Position numbers and translations under genes: made by a program. The notes under the pieces were generated by a model that did not search any database, was not told the DNA's origin, and saw nothing but the letters and a program-made list of their open reading frames with translations. This document shows positions 21,708 through 33,541 of a stretch of DNA of 64,000 nt, piece by piece. This stretch comes from Daedaleopsis sinensis (lineage: Eukaryota > Basidiomycota > Agaricomycetes > Polyporales > Polyporaceae). The stretch spans positions 3,410,001 through 3,474,000 of the forward strand of contig CM066302.1 of assembly GCA_033807695.1 (NCBI GenBank), read 5' to 3'. The first letter of the stretch is position 1. Every line of letters begins with the position of its first letter.

Positions 21708-23240
21708 TCACAACGCGGCCTTGATCCTCGAGTTCGCCGCTGCGCCGTCGAGGACAATGTGGCTGCCGGAGACGTATGCCGCCGCCGGGCTCGCGAGGAA
21801 CAGTGCTGCGTGTCCCAATGCGTGAGCAGGCTGTCACAGCGGGAGAGGGCACCGCGACTCACCGACCCCAGCCATGTCTCTAGGGTGTCCGATGCGCCCT
21901 GTGGAAGGGAGCCGTCAGCGGATGTACAGAGTGCGAGCGGGCGAATGACCCACCGAACGGGTGGCCCTCGGCAAGACCTTCCTCGCCGTGCTGCTTGATG
22001 CCGAACGCAGTCATCTTAGACGGGAAGACACTGACGGACAACAAGGGTGCATTAGCACGAGGACGCGGGCAGACAGCCGGGATGCGGCATGCTCACCCGG
22101 GGCAAATGGTGTTCACCGTGATGAACCGTGGGGCAAGCGTGGTGGAGAGGAGGACGGACAGGTGGTTGAGCGCCGCCTTGCTGGTGCCGTCTGCGGAGCG
22201 GTCGTCAGCAGACATATCGCGCGCGACGACATCGGACAGGACAGGGCGTACAGCTCCAGAGCCCCATGCCGCTCCCGGCGACCTTGGAGCCGGTGGTGGT
22301 GGTGATGAAGCTCGCGACGGATGAGATGTTGATGACACGGCCGGGGTCGAACGAGGTGGCGTCTTTGGCCAGCAGGTCCGTCAGGCTGCGCAGCGACGAT
22401 CAGCGCAGGGTCCAGCTGGAGTCAGCGCGTAGACAAACGCACGCAGAAGTCACTGAAGTAGAAAGGGGTCATGTCGGCACCGAAGAACAAGTGGCATGAC
22501 GAGGGAGGCACTGACAGTAAAACACGCTCTTGACGTTGAGGGACAGAATCTTGTCCCATCCTTCTTTCTCTGGGACACTGTAGTCGGCGGTGGGTCGTCG
22601 AGCCCCCGTCAGCGCGGCGCACGAGAACAACATAGCCATGAGGCGTACTTGTCATAGGATGCGCCCCATGATGCGCCGGAGTTATTGACGAGGACGTGCA
22701 CCTTGGACTCGCGCTGCTTGACATGCTCCGCGAGCGCGTCGCACCCCGCCTTTGTCTATCGTATGTCCGAGATGAGCACGCGCGTCGAGGTCGGACCGGT
22801 TGGCACGGGACCGACTGAGAGACACGCACGGTGAGATCGGCGACACAGTAGTGGCAGCTCCCCGGGCCCTTCTTATTCAGGGCGTCACACATCTGCGTTC
22901 CGCTCGAGGTCAGCGGAGGCATACGCGGAGACCGCAGAGTAGGGCTGACCTCCTTGAGCTGCTTCTCCTTCCGGGACGCAATATACACCTTGGCGCCGTT
23001 CTGAACGTAGGCAGAGGCGATCATGCTGCCGATGCCAGAGCCTCCACCCGTGATTACCGCTGGTTGTATGGAGTGGGATCAGATGGACAGTACACTCGAG
23101 CATCCCGGTACCATACTCACCCACTTTGCCATTGACACCGAAGAGGTTCGATGTCGTAAAATCTAGCGAGTATTGAGACTAATCAGCGTCATACATGTAT
23201 CCGAACAGTTCTGTTATTTACCTAGACTATCGTTTGACAT
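21708..23240 (-). CDS. Short-chain dehydrogenase/reductase (SDR)
   Basis: Twelve exons, phases closing to 283 residues: 23240-23222, 23162-23121, 23059-22950, 22892-22830, 22755-22649, 22577-22516, 22452-22443, 22385-22252, 22190-22097, 22030-21954, 21898-21863, 21805-21708. Classical SDR features: dinucleotide motif TGGGSGIG (residues 24-31), NNSG, active-site Ser in RVINISS (about 159-160), and Tyr183 and Lys187 of YGTSK. The tail FPSKMTAFGIK...RIGHPRDMAGVALFLAS resembles RhlG-type 3-oxoacyl reductases. It probably reduces a keto group with NAD(P)H; the substrate is unknown. Exon 7 is only 10 nt and exon 1 only 19 nt, so automated annotation would easily break this gene. No signal peptide. 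Confidence 0.9.
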
Positions 23241-25096
23241 CCTGGTTAAGACTCCAGCGTCACAGATGGACTGCAAGGTCGTGGTGGTAAAGGAGGGAGA
23301 GCACTCCGGCGCCAGTCCTACTTACCCCGCACTGAGTCTCCGGAACGGCTGCTAGAGACGCCGAGCCAATCAGAGTCTTCCGCCCATTGCCGGAGGAAGC
23401 CTCCAGGAACAACCACCTTATTAGGTAGCGGCTCTGACTAGACGACTCAGGAGTACTCACTGCTCAGGCTTCAGCGACTGCGATGGCACTCACTACCCGC
23501 GCCAAGAGATTATATCGTTGGCAAAGGTGACTATGATAACATGTTGATACTGATACTAGCTGCGGTTGCTGGAGATCTCGGAAACACAACGGTGGACTCG
23601 ACTCAGATGCGCCTCAGTGCGGACAGCTTTCGGTTCTCGAGAAGTTGTTGTACATCAACTTGAGTGGGAGGTGCGTTTCTAGAAACATGCCTCCTTTGCA
23701 GCCACCAGAAGTACTACTACTGATCATACTGGCATGCGGCGACAGGCGGTTCGGGTCGCAAACGTCTACTCCCAACTCGCATTTTCACGGAAAGTTTGCG
23801 TCCACGCAATCGCCAAATTCCTTCCACCATGCAACGTTGAGAGTTGGTCGTGAGCGTCGTCATCGTGCGCACTGCGCAGTCGACACAGAAGAGTCTAGAG
23901 ACAAGGTGAGGTCAAGTATTTCTTTGATGCGGGTGTCGAATGTGCCTGTGCATCATGTGTTACATGATACTTACTTATCTCAGCGGGATCATTCTGGACA
24001 AGCCAGCGCTATAAGGAACCCCTGATAATGCCTATGGCTGCGCTATGCTACCCGGGTGGACCTGGTGGACCACAAGACACATCACGAGCAGGTGCCAGGC
24101 GGACTGCTCGGCTGGAATTGATGGGTGCATAGGCGTGCACATGCAGCATATGGTCAACGTCGTCCTTCCGGAGTCGCCGACCGACCGAAACCACACCGCG
24201 TGCTCTACTCTTCTGAGGCGTCACTCATGACGCTGATGGCCATGTCGTCGACTGCCCTTGGATCGTCTCGCTAGCGTCTTACCGCACTCTTTCGGAGCCT
24301 TGGAGGACGGTCACGGCCCGGTGCGACATATGGTCAGTGGCAAGAGGATGTTCCCCAAGCTGGGTGTAGTTTCTGCTTGTATCCTCTCAGAAAATTATCT
24401 TATATCTTTTCACATGTCTCCTCGAAGCGTCGATGGGACATGCAGAAGATCGTTGATAGTCAACACTAGTGCACAGCTTGTATACTACCAACTCGTAAAC
24501 GCTTTTGAAGATCCGCGACACAACCTCTGCGGTGCATTGCTCTTCTTGGTTGGCTCACGGGACCACCATCAGGTGGCTAAATACTCCGGGCGCCGAGCCC
24601 CGTGGTTGATTGCCACGAGCCAAGACGAACCAGGAGGAGCAGGAAGGTGTTGGTTCAGCGACATTGGTATGTTTGATCATCTGTCTTCTGAATAAGTACG
24701 TTGACATTGACGGCTTAGTACATACCAGATGCGGACCTCGCTCACCTGGACCTTAAGTTACAGGGGCTCACCTTGCACCCGGACGCCACATACTGTGTCA
24801 CGGTCGCCAATGAGCTGATGGCATATCGGAAAGGATGACGCTAAGTGTTGTTGAGCTGGTCAGGAGCATGTGTTACGTGCTTCCCGTTCGGGAAGGAACT
24901 ATCGCGAGACTCAGACATCCGTATCTATTATCGCGTTCCTTGATCCCAGTATTTCGAGGATCGGGCGGTCAGGATCTAGTGGCCGCCAGGCGAGTGGTAT
25001 AAAGAGCGGCATCTGGCAGGGCCAGATTCTCAGTGGACTTCGGACCTGCTACCTCTTCCTTCCCTCACTTGCCATTTACAACGCAATCCAGTCGAG
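23241..25096. other. Intergenic, 1.86 kb
   Basis: Lies between the divergent SDR and thaumatin genes. Only short frames without coding character were seen, plus the thaumatin promoter at the right end. Confidence 0.5.
24998..25003 (+). promoter_or_regulatory. TATA box of the thaumatin-like gene
   Basis: TATAAA lies 94 bp before the ATG at 25097, within gtggtataaagagc. Spacing fits a fungal core promoter and suggests regulated, high expression. Confidence 0.6.
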
Positions 25097-26386
25097 ATGA
25101 AGAGCTTCGTCACTGCCGTCACCCTCACGTTCATCACCAGCGCTGCCGCTAGGACCTTCACGGTGCACAACAACTGCCCCTTCACCGTCTGGTATGTTCA
25201 TCTCTGCCCCAAAGCATATGCCCATTGTACACATCGCTGACACAGCTTACAGGCCTGCTGTACGTTGCGTACTCGCTTAGTACTGTATGTCATGGTCGGC
25301 TTACCTTGACTTAGATCTTCACCGACCTACACGTCGGCTCTGCGCGCCCCGACCAGCCCACGGGGTGAGGACACCTTTCTCCGTCGGTGAACGCCTCTTG
25401 CTCACCCACATCCTGTGCAGCTGGGCCCAGAATGCCTACCAGTCGGTCTCGTTCCACGTGCCTGACAACTGGAAGGCCGGTCGTATCTGGGTACGCGCCA
25501 TGCTGCCTATCTCACAAGGTTGCGTCCATACTGACACCATACCAGGCTCGTCGCAATTGTGACTTCAGCAAGCAAGCCCCCAACGACTGCCTGACCGGCG
25601 GCTGCAACGGCGGTCTTCTGTGCAACCAGGACAACGGCACTGTACGTTCATCTCTCGCGCCACCTTGTCCTCTTCAGCTCATTCATTGACCTCCACAGGG
25701 CGTACCCCCGGCTACTGTCGCTGAGTTCACCCTCCAGGGCGACGGGAACCAGGACTGGTATGATGGTACGTCCAACGTTTCACCGTGCAATTGTTGAGTC
25801 GACCGCATACTGATCGCGCACTTCCAGTCTCCCTTGTCGACGGTTACAACCTCCCCATGAGGATCACGAACAACGTCGGCTGCCCCGTCCCGGACTGCCC
25901 CGTCGACCTCGGCCCGAACTGTCAGTCGCCTCTCGTGTCGTCTCCTCCGTACCCTTGCTAACCGACATGTCGCGCACAGGCCCTGCCGCCCTCAAGGGCC
26001 CCTTCGACGGCAGCGGCTTCCCCGTCGGCTGCAAGAGCGCGTGCTTGGCCGGCCTCGGTGGTGACCCCGGTACGTCTCTGTCACTCGCCCGTCGTCCATA
26101 CCACACCGCCGACCGCGCGCTCACGCACGCTCCCCAGCCAACAACCCGAACTGCTGCACCGGCTCCCACTCGCAGCCGGGCACCTGCCCGCCCTCGGGCG
26201 TCCAGTACTACGACTACTTCAGTACGTTCAATCTCTCTCTGTTCCTGTCCCGGCTGACCGTCCCGCCATGCAGAGAGCCAGTGCAAGAACTCGTACGTGT
26301 ACGCGTACGACGAGTCGAGCGGCACCGCGCTCTGGACATGCGACGCGAACAAGCTCGCGGACTACACCATCACGCTCTGCCCGTGA
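25097..26386 (+). CDS. Secreted thaumatin-like protein
   Basis: Ten exons: 25097-25191, 25253-25259, 25315-25364, 25421-25490, 25546-25641, 25699-25765, 25828-25920, 25980-26069, 26138-26221, 26274-26386; 254 residues. A signal peptide (MKSFVTAVTLTFITSAAA) precedes the thaumatin fold: FTVHNNCPFTVWPA, CNGGLLCNQD, VAEFTLQGDGNQDWYDVSL, DGYNLPMRITNN, CPADL-like CPVDLGP, and the Cys-rich C-terminal CCTGSHSQPGTCPP and YVYAYDES. The many cysteines fit the disulfide-rich family. Fungal members act on beta-glucan or in fruit-body wall remodelling and defence; which applies here is inference. Exon 2 is a 7 nt microexon (GCCTGCT) encoding the W-P-A junction. Confidence 0.92.
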
Positions 26387-27025
26387 GCGGCGGTGTACGC
26401 GCACAAGTCTTGGAAGGTGCGACCATCTGTTGGCACGGCACTGGGCAGTGGGGCGTCGGAGGCAGGTTGGATCAACCGCGCTCGGACGCGCGGGTGGTGG
26501 ATCGTGGGTGTATTGTGTCTTGTGTTTTGTACTTGGACGACTCTTTTTGCTAGCTCACTCGCTGCTGTGCATTTGTACCTGTAATTTCAATCGGACGCAG
26601 TCAATGGATGTACGTATATCATCGTACCTGTGCGGAGACATGCTTGTTGGACATCAAACAGCCTTGCCAGCTCCTCGAGTTGTCTGACAGGCAATACATA
26701 AAGGCGGACCACTGTGGCACTGCACGCACTAACTAGTAGTCATATGGAACACCACACCGGCGAGATAGAAACGAATAAAGTCCTACTCTTTTATTTTGGG
26801 GAAGGCATGCACACTCGCAATAAGTTATCATTAAGGGAAGAAATGGTTGGAACGAAATCGTACACCGCACGATGCGCTGTTGTTACAACCAAGCTACACT
26901 AGGAGCAGACTCCAGTCACAGAGACGCGGCGCGAAGAACAGCACGACAGAGACATCCCACAAACACATACAGCCCCACTCAATAGACACCTCACCTCCAC
27001 GCGGTCTCGCAGACGCCTGCGCCGT
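26387..27025. other. Intergenic, 639 bp
   Basis: A convergent 3' spacer between the thaumatin and membrane-protein genes. Nothing was recognised. Confidence 0.55.
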
Positions 27026-30000
27026 TCAGAGCGCGCGCCCGGCGACGACAGCCTGCAGCTTCCCCTCGCGCGCGATGTGGCCGAGCTCGACCTTGATGCT
27101 GTCCCGCGCGAACGCCGTGCGGCGGGCGGACGACACGGTGCGCATCGGCGCGCTCCCCATGCTCTTCACGCGCACCAGCGCGCCCAGCTCTCCGCTGCGC
27201 CGGCGCGCGAGCGCCGCTGAGCGCACGGCCTGCACCTCCTTCGGCGCGTCCATGACCAAGACCTCCTGCGAATCCCGGTCTTCAGCGTCCGCATCTGCGT
27301 CCATACCCATCTCCATGAAGTCCGCGCTGGGGCCCGCCTCAAACTCGTCGTCCTCTGCGGACGCCGAGAGCGGCACGTCCGCGCGCGACTCGTCGTGCGC
27401 GTTCCGGTGCGTGCGGCCCGCGAGCGTCCGGAGCGTCGTGGTCGTGCTCCGGCTGTAGCGCGGGGCGGACTGGGGCGTCGGGAGGGACCGCACGGCGACG
27501 TCGTCGTTGTCGACCTGCACGATCTCGATGTCGCTCAGGCGGTTGTCGACGAGGCCCTCGGTTATCAGCGGCGCGGGTTTGCGCTTCACGGACGGGATGC
27601 GCACGACCGGCGGGAGCTCGGGAACGGACTCGGGCTCGTCGTACACGGGCCCGGCGATGAACTCGGTGCGCGGGATCTCGTGCGAGAGCATGCTCCGCCG
27701 CGCGGGGACGGCGAACGGGCGCGGGGGCGCGGGGATCGTCGGGAACTGCATGGCGAGCGCGTGCACCTCCGACGCGGTGGTGCTTGAGGACAGCCCGCGC
27801 TCGCGCCTGCTCACGCGCTTGAGCCCGTCGACAGCCGAGAGCGAGGCCGCACCCGCGGCGAGACTCGACGGTATGCGCGACCCGGGGCTCACCCAGCTTG
27901 TGATCGTCTGTGGGGAGCCGATCGCGTGGAAGGAGGTCGCGGAAGGGGGCTCGTACTCGTCGTAGGTGAGCACGCTGGCCCGGTCGTTGGAGTGGGCGGA
28001 CCCGACGCTCACGCGCTTGCTGGGGGTCGGCGAGGTCTTGGCGGGCACCACGCCGCTCCAAGGACGGTCGTAGGTGGTGAAGCTCGCGGCGCGGCTGTCG
28101 CGACTTTGACCGCTGGCAACGGAGTCGCGTACGGGCGGCGCCGGTGATGGGGTACGTGCAACACGGACAGAGCTCGGAAGACCTACAACGCCGGGGCGGA
28201 CGTATGTAGGGGCCTCAGCGAGCGACGCGGGCTTCGGGAAGGCGGGAAGTACGGGTCGTGTAAACTCGCTGGGGACAAGGTTGCCGGGCAGGGAGCGTGC
28301 GCGCATGTGCGCGTCCCGGAAGGGGTCCTGCACGAGGTCGAGGAACTCGAGGTTGGAGACGCGGCGGAGCTGCAGGACGGGGAGGCGGTCGGGGCCAATG
28401 TGGACCGTCACACGCTGGCGGGATGCTCGAGGAGGAAGGGGGACGCGGGGGATTGGGTTAGGTTGAGTAACATCATCTATCTCCTCAGCATCCTCCTGGA
28501 CGTCGGCATATTCGTCGTACACAGACTCGTCCCCGGCAGCGTAAGGCCACGAGCTGCGCTTGCTTGACACAGTGGACACGGAATCGCGTACGGGCTTGCG
28601 GGTGACGGAGGGACGGGCAGCCAACTGGAAGGTGAGACTCGACGACTTGCGCGTGGAAAGCAGACCTGGAGTTGCGCGCTCCTCGTCGACGGAGGCGAGT
28701 TTCGAGTGGTCGCGGCGCATCCAGGACGGATCGCCAAGCTTGATGACCGAGTTGTGCTTCTCGTCGAACGGGTTTTGCTTGTCGAAGTCTTGGCCCCCGA
28801 CGTGGCGGAACGTGCTGAAGCGAGGGTTCTGGATCATCGCGCGAAGCGTCGACTTGCGGCGCTTCTGCGCCTCGCCGGGGCTGTAGAGCTGGAAGTCCTC
28901 AACGGTGTCCAGTCCCTTGACGAGACCGATGATGAGGCAGCCATGACCGAGGAGACGGAAGAGGCGACGTGTGAAGGCGACACCAAACCTGCCTTGGGCG
29001 AACCCGATGACAGTTTCGATCGCGCCGAGCTTCGTGCCAGCAACAATCCAGCCGAGCCCGCGGAAGAGGTGGGCCTCCATCTCTTTCTCCTGTTGTGTGG
29101 CGTCGAGGCTGCGCTGGTGGGAGAGGGCTTTCACGAGGCGGTAGAACGCGATGCAGAAGTTGCATGCCTGGAAAGCAGTGAGAAGAACAAGCGTGACGCT
29201 ACCGAGGAACATCTTAGTGTTGGCATCCGTGAATCCAACACCGAGGCCATCGGGGAAACTGCCTGTTTCGTGTGTGAGATGTATGTTAAAACACAACAAG
29301 TTGTGAAGGCAACTCACGGTAGGTAATGCCTACGAAAGATCCAAGCTCGTTCAGAATGATGATGAGGGGGATGAAGGCGATGAGCACGTATTTCGCGATG
29401 TTCTGGAATCTGACAGGCAGAGAGGGTATGAGTTCGGTAGAGGTGAGGAGATAGAGGGCGAATGTGTAGAGGAAGAGGGGGATGAACGAGGCCACGCCTG
29501 GTAGACATCGTGTGAGTGGCCATACTGGATGTAGAACGAGTAGGACTGACCGACAAACACGTCTAGAGACCGGAAGGTGTCGAGAGAGGTCCCAATGTTC
29601 GGAAGGGTATGAGTGAGAACGTCAAGCACAGCTAGGAAGAAGTACACGAATACTTCTGCTGCGAGAAAGACATGTTTCCTGTGGGAAGCAAAATTTAATG
29701 TCCAAACTCGATACTGACAGTGTCGTAAAGTGTGACGTTGTGCTTGGAAGAGCGGAATGGGAAGACAGGGATTGTGGACGGCCAAAACGGGTCTGTTTCG
29801 ACCGAGACACGGGCAGTGAGCGGAATGAGATGCTTCATTCAATCAGCCCTGAGCCTTTCAAACCCTTCCTGCACTCTTTCTCAGTCCAAGACCTCCTCTC
29901 GTCGCATTCTTCGCCGTACTTGCCAGCCTTCCCATTCCGCTTGTTCTACAACCTCTGCGCCACTGACACGAAGAACGGACGAACTTACTTGTCTGAGCCG

Positions 30001-30131
30001 CGCTTGACCCACAACAACACAGATGCGAAGATGATTTCAAGACCAGGCGGAAGTAGGAGAATACCAGCCTCGAGCCTAGAGAGGGACTGACAACGCAAGA
30101 TGGGAGCGACCGAGAGGCAGATGTCGCCCAT
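27026..30131 (-). CDS. Seven-helix membrane protein with very long cytosolic tail
   Basis: Exons 30131-29989, 29792-29551, 29497-29318 and 29262-27026 close to 933 residues. Hydrophobic helices are seen at AGILLLPPGLEIIFASVLLW, VFLAAEVFVYFFLAVL, ASFIPLFLYTFALYLL, AKYVLIAFIPLIIILNELG, FLGSVTLVLLTAFQACNFC, GWIVAGTKLGAIETVIGFA and LFRLLGHGCLIIGLVKGL: seven in all. About 600 residues of Ser/Pro/Arg-rich, mostly disordered tail follow, with several acidic patches and many potential phosphosites. Topology is like a fungal GPCR, but no known class signature (Ste2, Ste3, cAR, Pth11 CFEM) is recognised. The 196 nt intron 1 is unusually long, and the first residues of exon 2 are the least certain part. 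Function unknown. Confidence 0.68.
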
Positions 30132-31095
30132 TTAACCGGAGTGTGTGTCTGGAGTCCTATAGAAGAGCAAAGAGCATTTCAAGCTTGTTACCGAGCCAGC
30201 AGAAACGACGGCGAGGGCCTGAAATGAAAGGAATGGAATGCAGACTGGCTGCGAGGAAAGGGGGCGAGGCCTGCACCGAGGGAGAAGGAACGAGCGAAGG
30301 TCGTGAAAGCGTGAAGGACACCCGGGGGAGGGGGTGATAACGGTGGGATTAGTCCGCACGGATATTCATTCAGGTTGTGGCTGGCCCCGGCTCGCCCCCT
30401 CTGATGTCCAACACACGGTAGCAAGACGACGGCCACTCGCACGGGCGATGACCGGCGATGGGTCCTGTCGTCCTGGTAATCAGCGCCTGCACACCCGGCC
30501 CTCTTCTCCGCCTCCTCCGCCAATGCTCCCACTCTTCCGCTCGGGATGTCCGGCCATTCTTATTGTCGGCGACAGCTTTCCTAGTAGACCTGCGCAAGGA
30601 GTGCATGCTGCGAGCAGAAGCGAAAGATTTGCGTAGGACGCGCACAATTGATCCCGTCAGCTGCGCAGCATCCCAAGATCAGTCGATTGAACGCCGAAGC
30701 ATCTCCGCCAACACCATATAAGATGGGCCTGGCGTTGGTGGCGACGCGTGCATCTCGCTACTCACTTGCTGTCGCCACGCACAAGGTGAGAGCTGGAAAC
30801 CCAGGAAAGCTTGTGCAAACGGTGACAGGCGATTAAAACGACACTCAGCTTGAGTACCACATCTGTCCTATTCCATCCACAGTCTTTCATGTCGATCTGA
30901 CTCCGATAGATGGAATGATGAAGGTATTCGGACAACTGAACGTCCAACAGAAGCAACAAGGGTTGTGCACATGTGTACCGGTCAATTTGCGTGGGAAAGT
31001 GTTGAGTACGAGGACGGCGTCTTTGGGCGTGACTGGCTGTCACAGTCGCGTTATACACCCACGTCACGCCTCCCATTTATGCAGGCGCCCAAGCG
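30132..31095. other. Intergenic, 964 bp
   Basis: A divergent promoter region between the seven-helix protein and TCD. No TATA box or gene was recognised. Confidence 0.5.
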
Positions 31096-33541
31096 ATGAT
31101 CTCTTTCGACCTCCAGTCCCACCGCGCTCAGCTCGTCCTCACCGCTCTCGGCGCATCTGTCCTCACAGCCAGCGCGTTGTCTGCGTACCAGCAGTACACC
31201 CGGCAGAAGAAAAGACAGCACCTCCATGAAGACGTTCTCCGCTCGTTGGGCCCGGGAACAGACAGGCGCAGAAGAGGTGCAAGAGACGAGGACGAAGATG
31301 AAATTCACGTCGCAGGCATCAGCGACCAAAGCGAACTACCACTTGCGTACAACGAGGAGCTTGTGCGCGAGCAGCTCGCGCGCAACTATGCGTTCTTCGG
31401 CGAGGAAGGCATGGCCCAGATCCGCAAGAGTACGGTCGTGGTCGTAGGCTGCGGAGGGGTCGGAAGCTGGGCAGCCGTCATGCTCGCTCGATCGTAAGTT
31501 CGCGCTGTTCTGTCTCGTATCACCGGGGCACCATGGTATGTAACACGTTGCTACATCTTGTTCGCATTCGGTTTATTGGCCAAATGCGTCTTGCGTGGCA
31601 TTCAACGATACACTTTGGTTCCATGTGGTCTCGTACCCATCCGTGTAGGGTCACACCCCACCACCGCACGTGTAGTGTTCTGTGCGGTGGTAGGGTGCGA
31701 CACTACACGGATGGGTATGAGACCAGTCCCATGCTGGTTACATGCAGCAATTGAAATATCACCAGCATGGGACAGGCCGTCTGCGGTGTAGTTCAAGTGT
31801 TTTGTGATGGGACACTTGGACACAGGAAAGTCATATCTGGCCAATGATCAGGATGTAACAGCCGGTTACATGAGTCACTGTCCCCGGTGTATATCTACTT
31901 CAATTAATGTTTATGTGCATCAGTGGGGTGGCGAAACTCCGCCTGGTGGACTTTGACCAGGTCACCCTGTCGTCCCTCAACAGACACGCGACAGCCACGC
32001 TGCAGGACGTAGGCATTCCCAAAGTCAAGTGCATCGAGCGCACTCTCAAGCAGATCTCTCGTGTTGTAGAGGTGGACGCGCGCATCGACATCTGGCGGAA
32101 AGAGTCAGGTGGCGACCTTTTCGAGGGCGCTGACTGGGTGATTGGTGCGTACGCAGCGTGTTGCCTTCCAGCACTCCCTCTTCATGCGTGTCCATTACGT
32201 AGATGCGATCGACAATATCACAACGAAAGTCGACCTGCTCAAATACTGCCATGAGAACAAGATCAAGGTAAGCTTCTGCATCCTGTCACCAGGGGCATCA
32301 AGCGATGTAACGACTCGTTACATTGTGTACACATCGCGAGCAAACTTCAAATGTGTTCGCTTTCTCATGTATTCAGGATGTGACGCCAAAACGTGCGGCC
32401 TTCTGATTGTTCCCAGCGTATTTCTTGTCTCGTCACCAGCCGTTCAGGGCGGGTCTCAATCAGGAGACAGGAACGAGAGGAGACACTTGGTTAGGAGGTG
32501 TCTCTTCTCGTTCCTCTTGCTCCTTTGAGACAACTATTCGGCTGGGTACGAGACTACATTTCTTGTACGAGACACTCATGTAGATTGTGCTGAGGTAATT
32601 GAAATCCTAACGAGAGTTACATCGGTCAATGCCCTCTCGACCGTTTGCTAATGTGTGTTACGTTGCTCATTATAGGTGTTCTCCTCTATGGGATCGGGCG
32701 CGAAATGCGATCCCACGCGCGTGCAAATCAGTGACATTTCTTTCACGATGTACGACCCTCTGGCACGCTCCGTCCGACGCCGCCTCCGTCTCGAGGGGAT
32801 ATCGTCAGGCATTCCCGTCGTCTACTCGACTGAAGTCCCTGGAGAGGTAAAGCTGCTTCCCTTGCCCGAAGAAGAATTCCAGAAGGGCAACGTGAAGGAG
32901 CTTGGCGTCTTCGATGACTTCCGGGTCCGCATTCTACCCGTACTAGGTGAGTTTCGTCGCGTCTGCTGCAACGGAGTGCTGACCAGCGCTTGTCCTTAGG
33001 CCCCTTACCGGCCATATTCGGCCTCAACATCGCAACGTACATCCTGTGCGAACTCGCAGGCAAGCCCATCCCCAACCCGCTCCCCGTCAAGGGCCGCAAG
33101 AAGTTCAACGAGCGGCTCTACCGCGACCTGCACAAGCGTGAGGAGAAGTTCCTCGGACACCAGATCAAGTGCGTACCCACCAGTCTGTGCCATCATGCAC
33201 ACCTCTGATCACCGCCATCTGAAACCGAAACCATGACCGCGCACAGCAAGCTGCCGGTGGACGACGACGACGCGGGGCTGCTCTTCGACGACATCCACCG
33301 CGGCCGCTCCGTGCGCCCGCCGCATCCGGTGCCTGAACGCCCCGCGCTCGTCCGCTGGGACCCCGCCGCGCCGCTGTCGCTGGAGAACTGTGCCGCGTTC
33401 GAGTATGAGGATGCCGAGCGGCACCTGCAGGAGTGCCTGCTCGCAAAGAAGCGGCCGGAGGAGGTGTGGGGCGCGGACGTCGTGGAGGTCGTCCGGCGGA
33501 GGCGCGAGGAGGCGCGGAAGGTCGTCGAGTGGGTGATGTGA
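31096..33541 (+). CDS. tRNA threonylcarbamoyladenosine dehydratase (TCD1/2, TcdA family)
   Basis: Exons 31096-31493, 31924-32144, 32203-32267, 32676-32946, 33000-33168, 33247-33541; 472 residues, phases exact. An N-terminal transmembrane segment (about 11-33) fits the mitochondrial outer-membrane yeast Tcd1/Tcd2. The E1-like ATP-binding fold is clear: ARNYAFFGEEGM, GCGGVGSWAA (118-127), RLVDFDQVTLSSLNRHATAT, DAIDNITTK, SSMGSGAKCDPTRVQISDIS, and VYSTEVPGEVKLLP. The enzyme uses ATP to dehydrate t6A37 to cyclic ct6A in ANN-decoding tRNAs. Introns 1 (430 nt) and 3 (408 nt) are far longer than the others because each carries a transposon-like insert; without it each would be about 55-60 nt. Confidence 0.93.
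31521..31889. mobile_element. MITE in intron 1 of the TCD gene
   Basis: A 369 bp insert with terminal inverted repeats of about 38 bp starting CACCGGGG and containing the palindrome ATGTAAC-N5-G(T/C)TACAT (31538-31556 and 31853-31871). Flanks show a 3 bp duplication, TAT (31518-31520 and 31890-31892). No open frame for a transposase. CAC-initial termini with a 3 bp target duplication are typical of CACTA-type DNA transposons; that assignment is tentative. Confidence 0.7.
31627..31724. repeat. Long hairpin inside the intron-1 MITE
   Basis: Arms 31627-31669 and 31682-31724 are inverted repeats matching at 39 of 43 positions around a 12 nt loop. A second hairpin follows, with arms gtcccatgctggt and accagcatgggac. 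The transcript could form a stable stem within the intron. Confidence 0.85.
32287..32640. mobile_element. Related MITE in intron 3 of the TCD gene
   Basis: The insert opens CACCAGGGGCATCAAGCG followed by ATGTAAC-GACTC-GTTACAT (32305-32323). On the opposite strand it closes with GGGCATTGACCGATGTAAC, giving imperfect terminal inverted repeats. The opening matches the intron-1 element in sequence and layout. An internal hairpin has arms 32469-32486 and 32498-32515 (17 of 18 paired). No coding capacity; the right boundary is approximate. Confidence 0.6.

Noticed and set aside
27395..28061. Frames on both strands within the seven-helix gene
   Set aside because: Shadows of the Ser/Arg-rich tail; only the minus-strand 763-codon frame joins upstream exons in phase.
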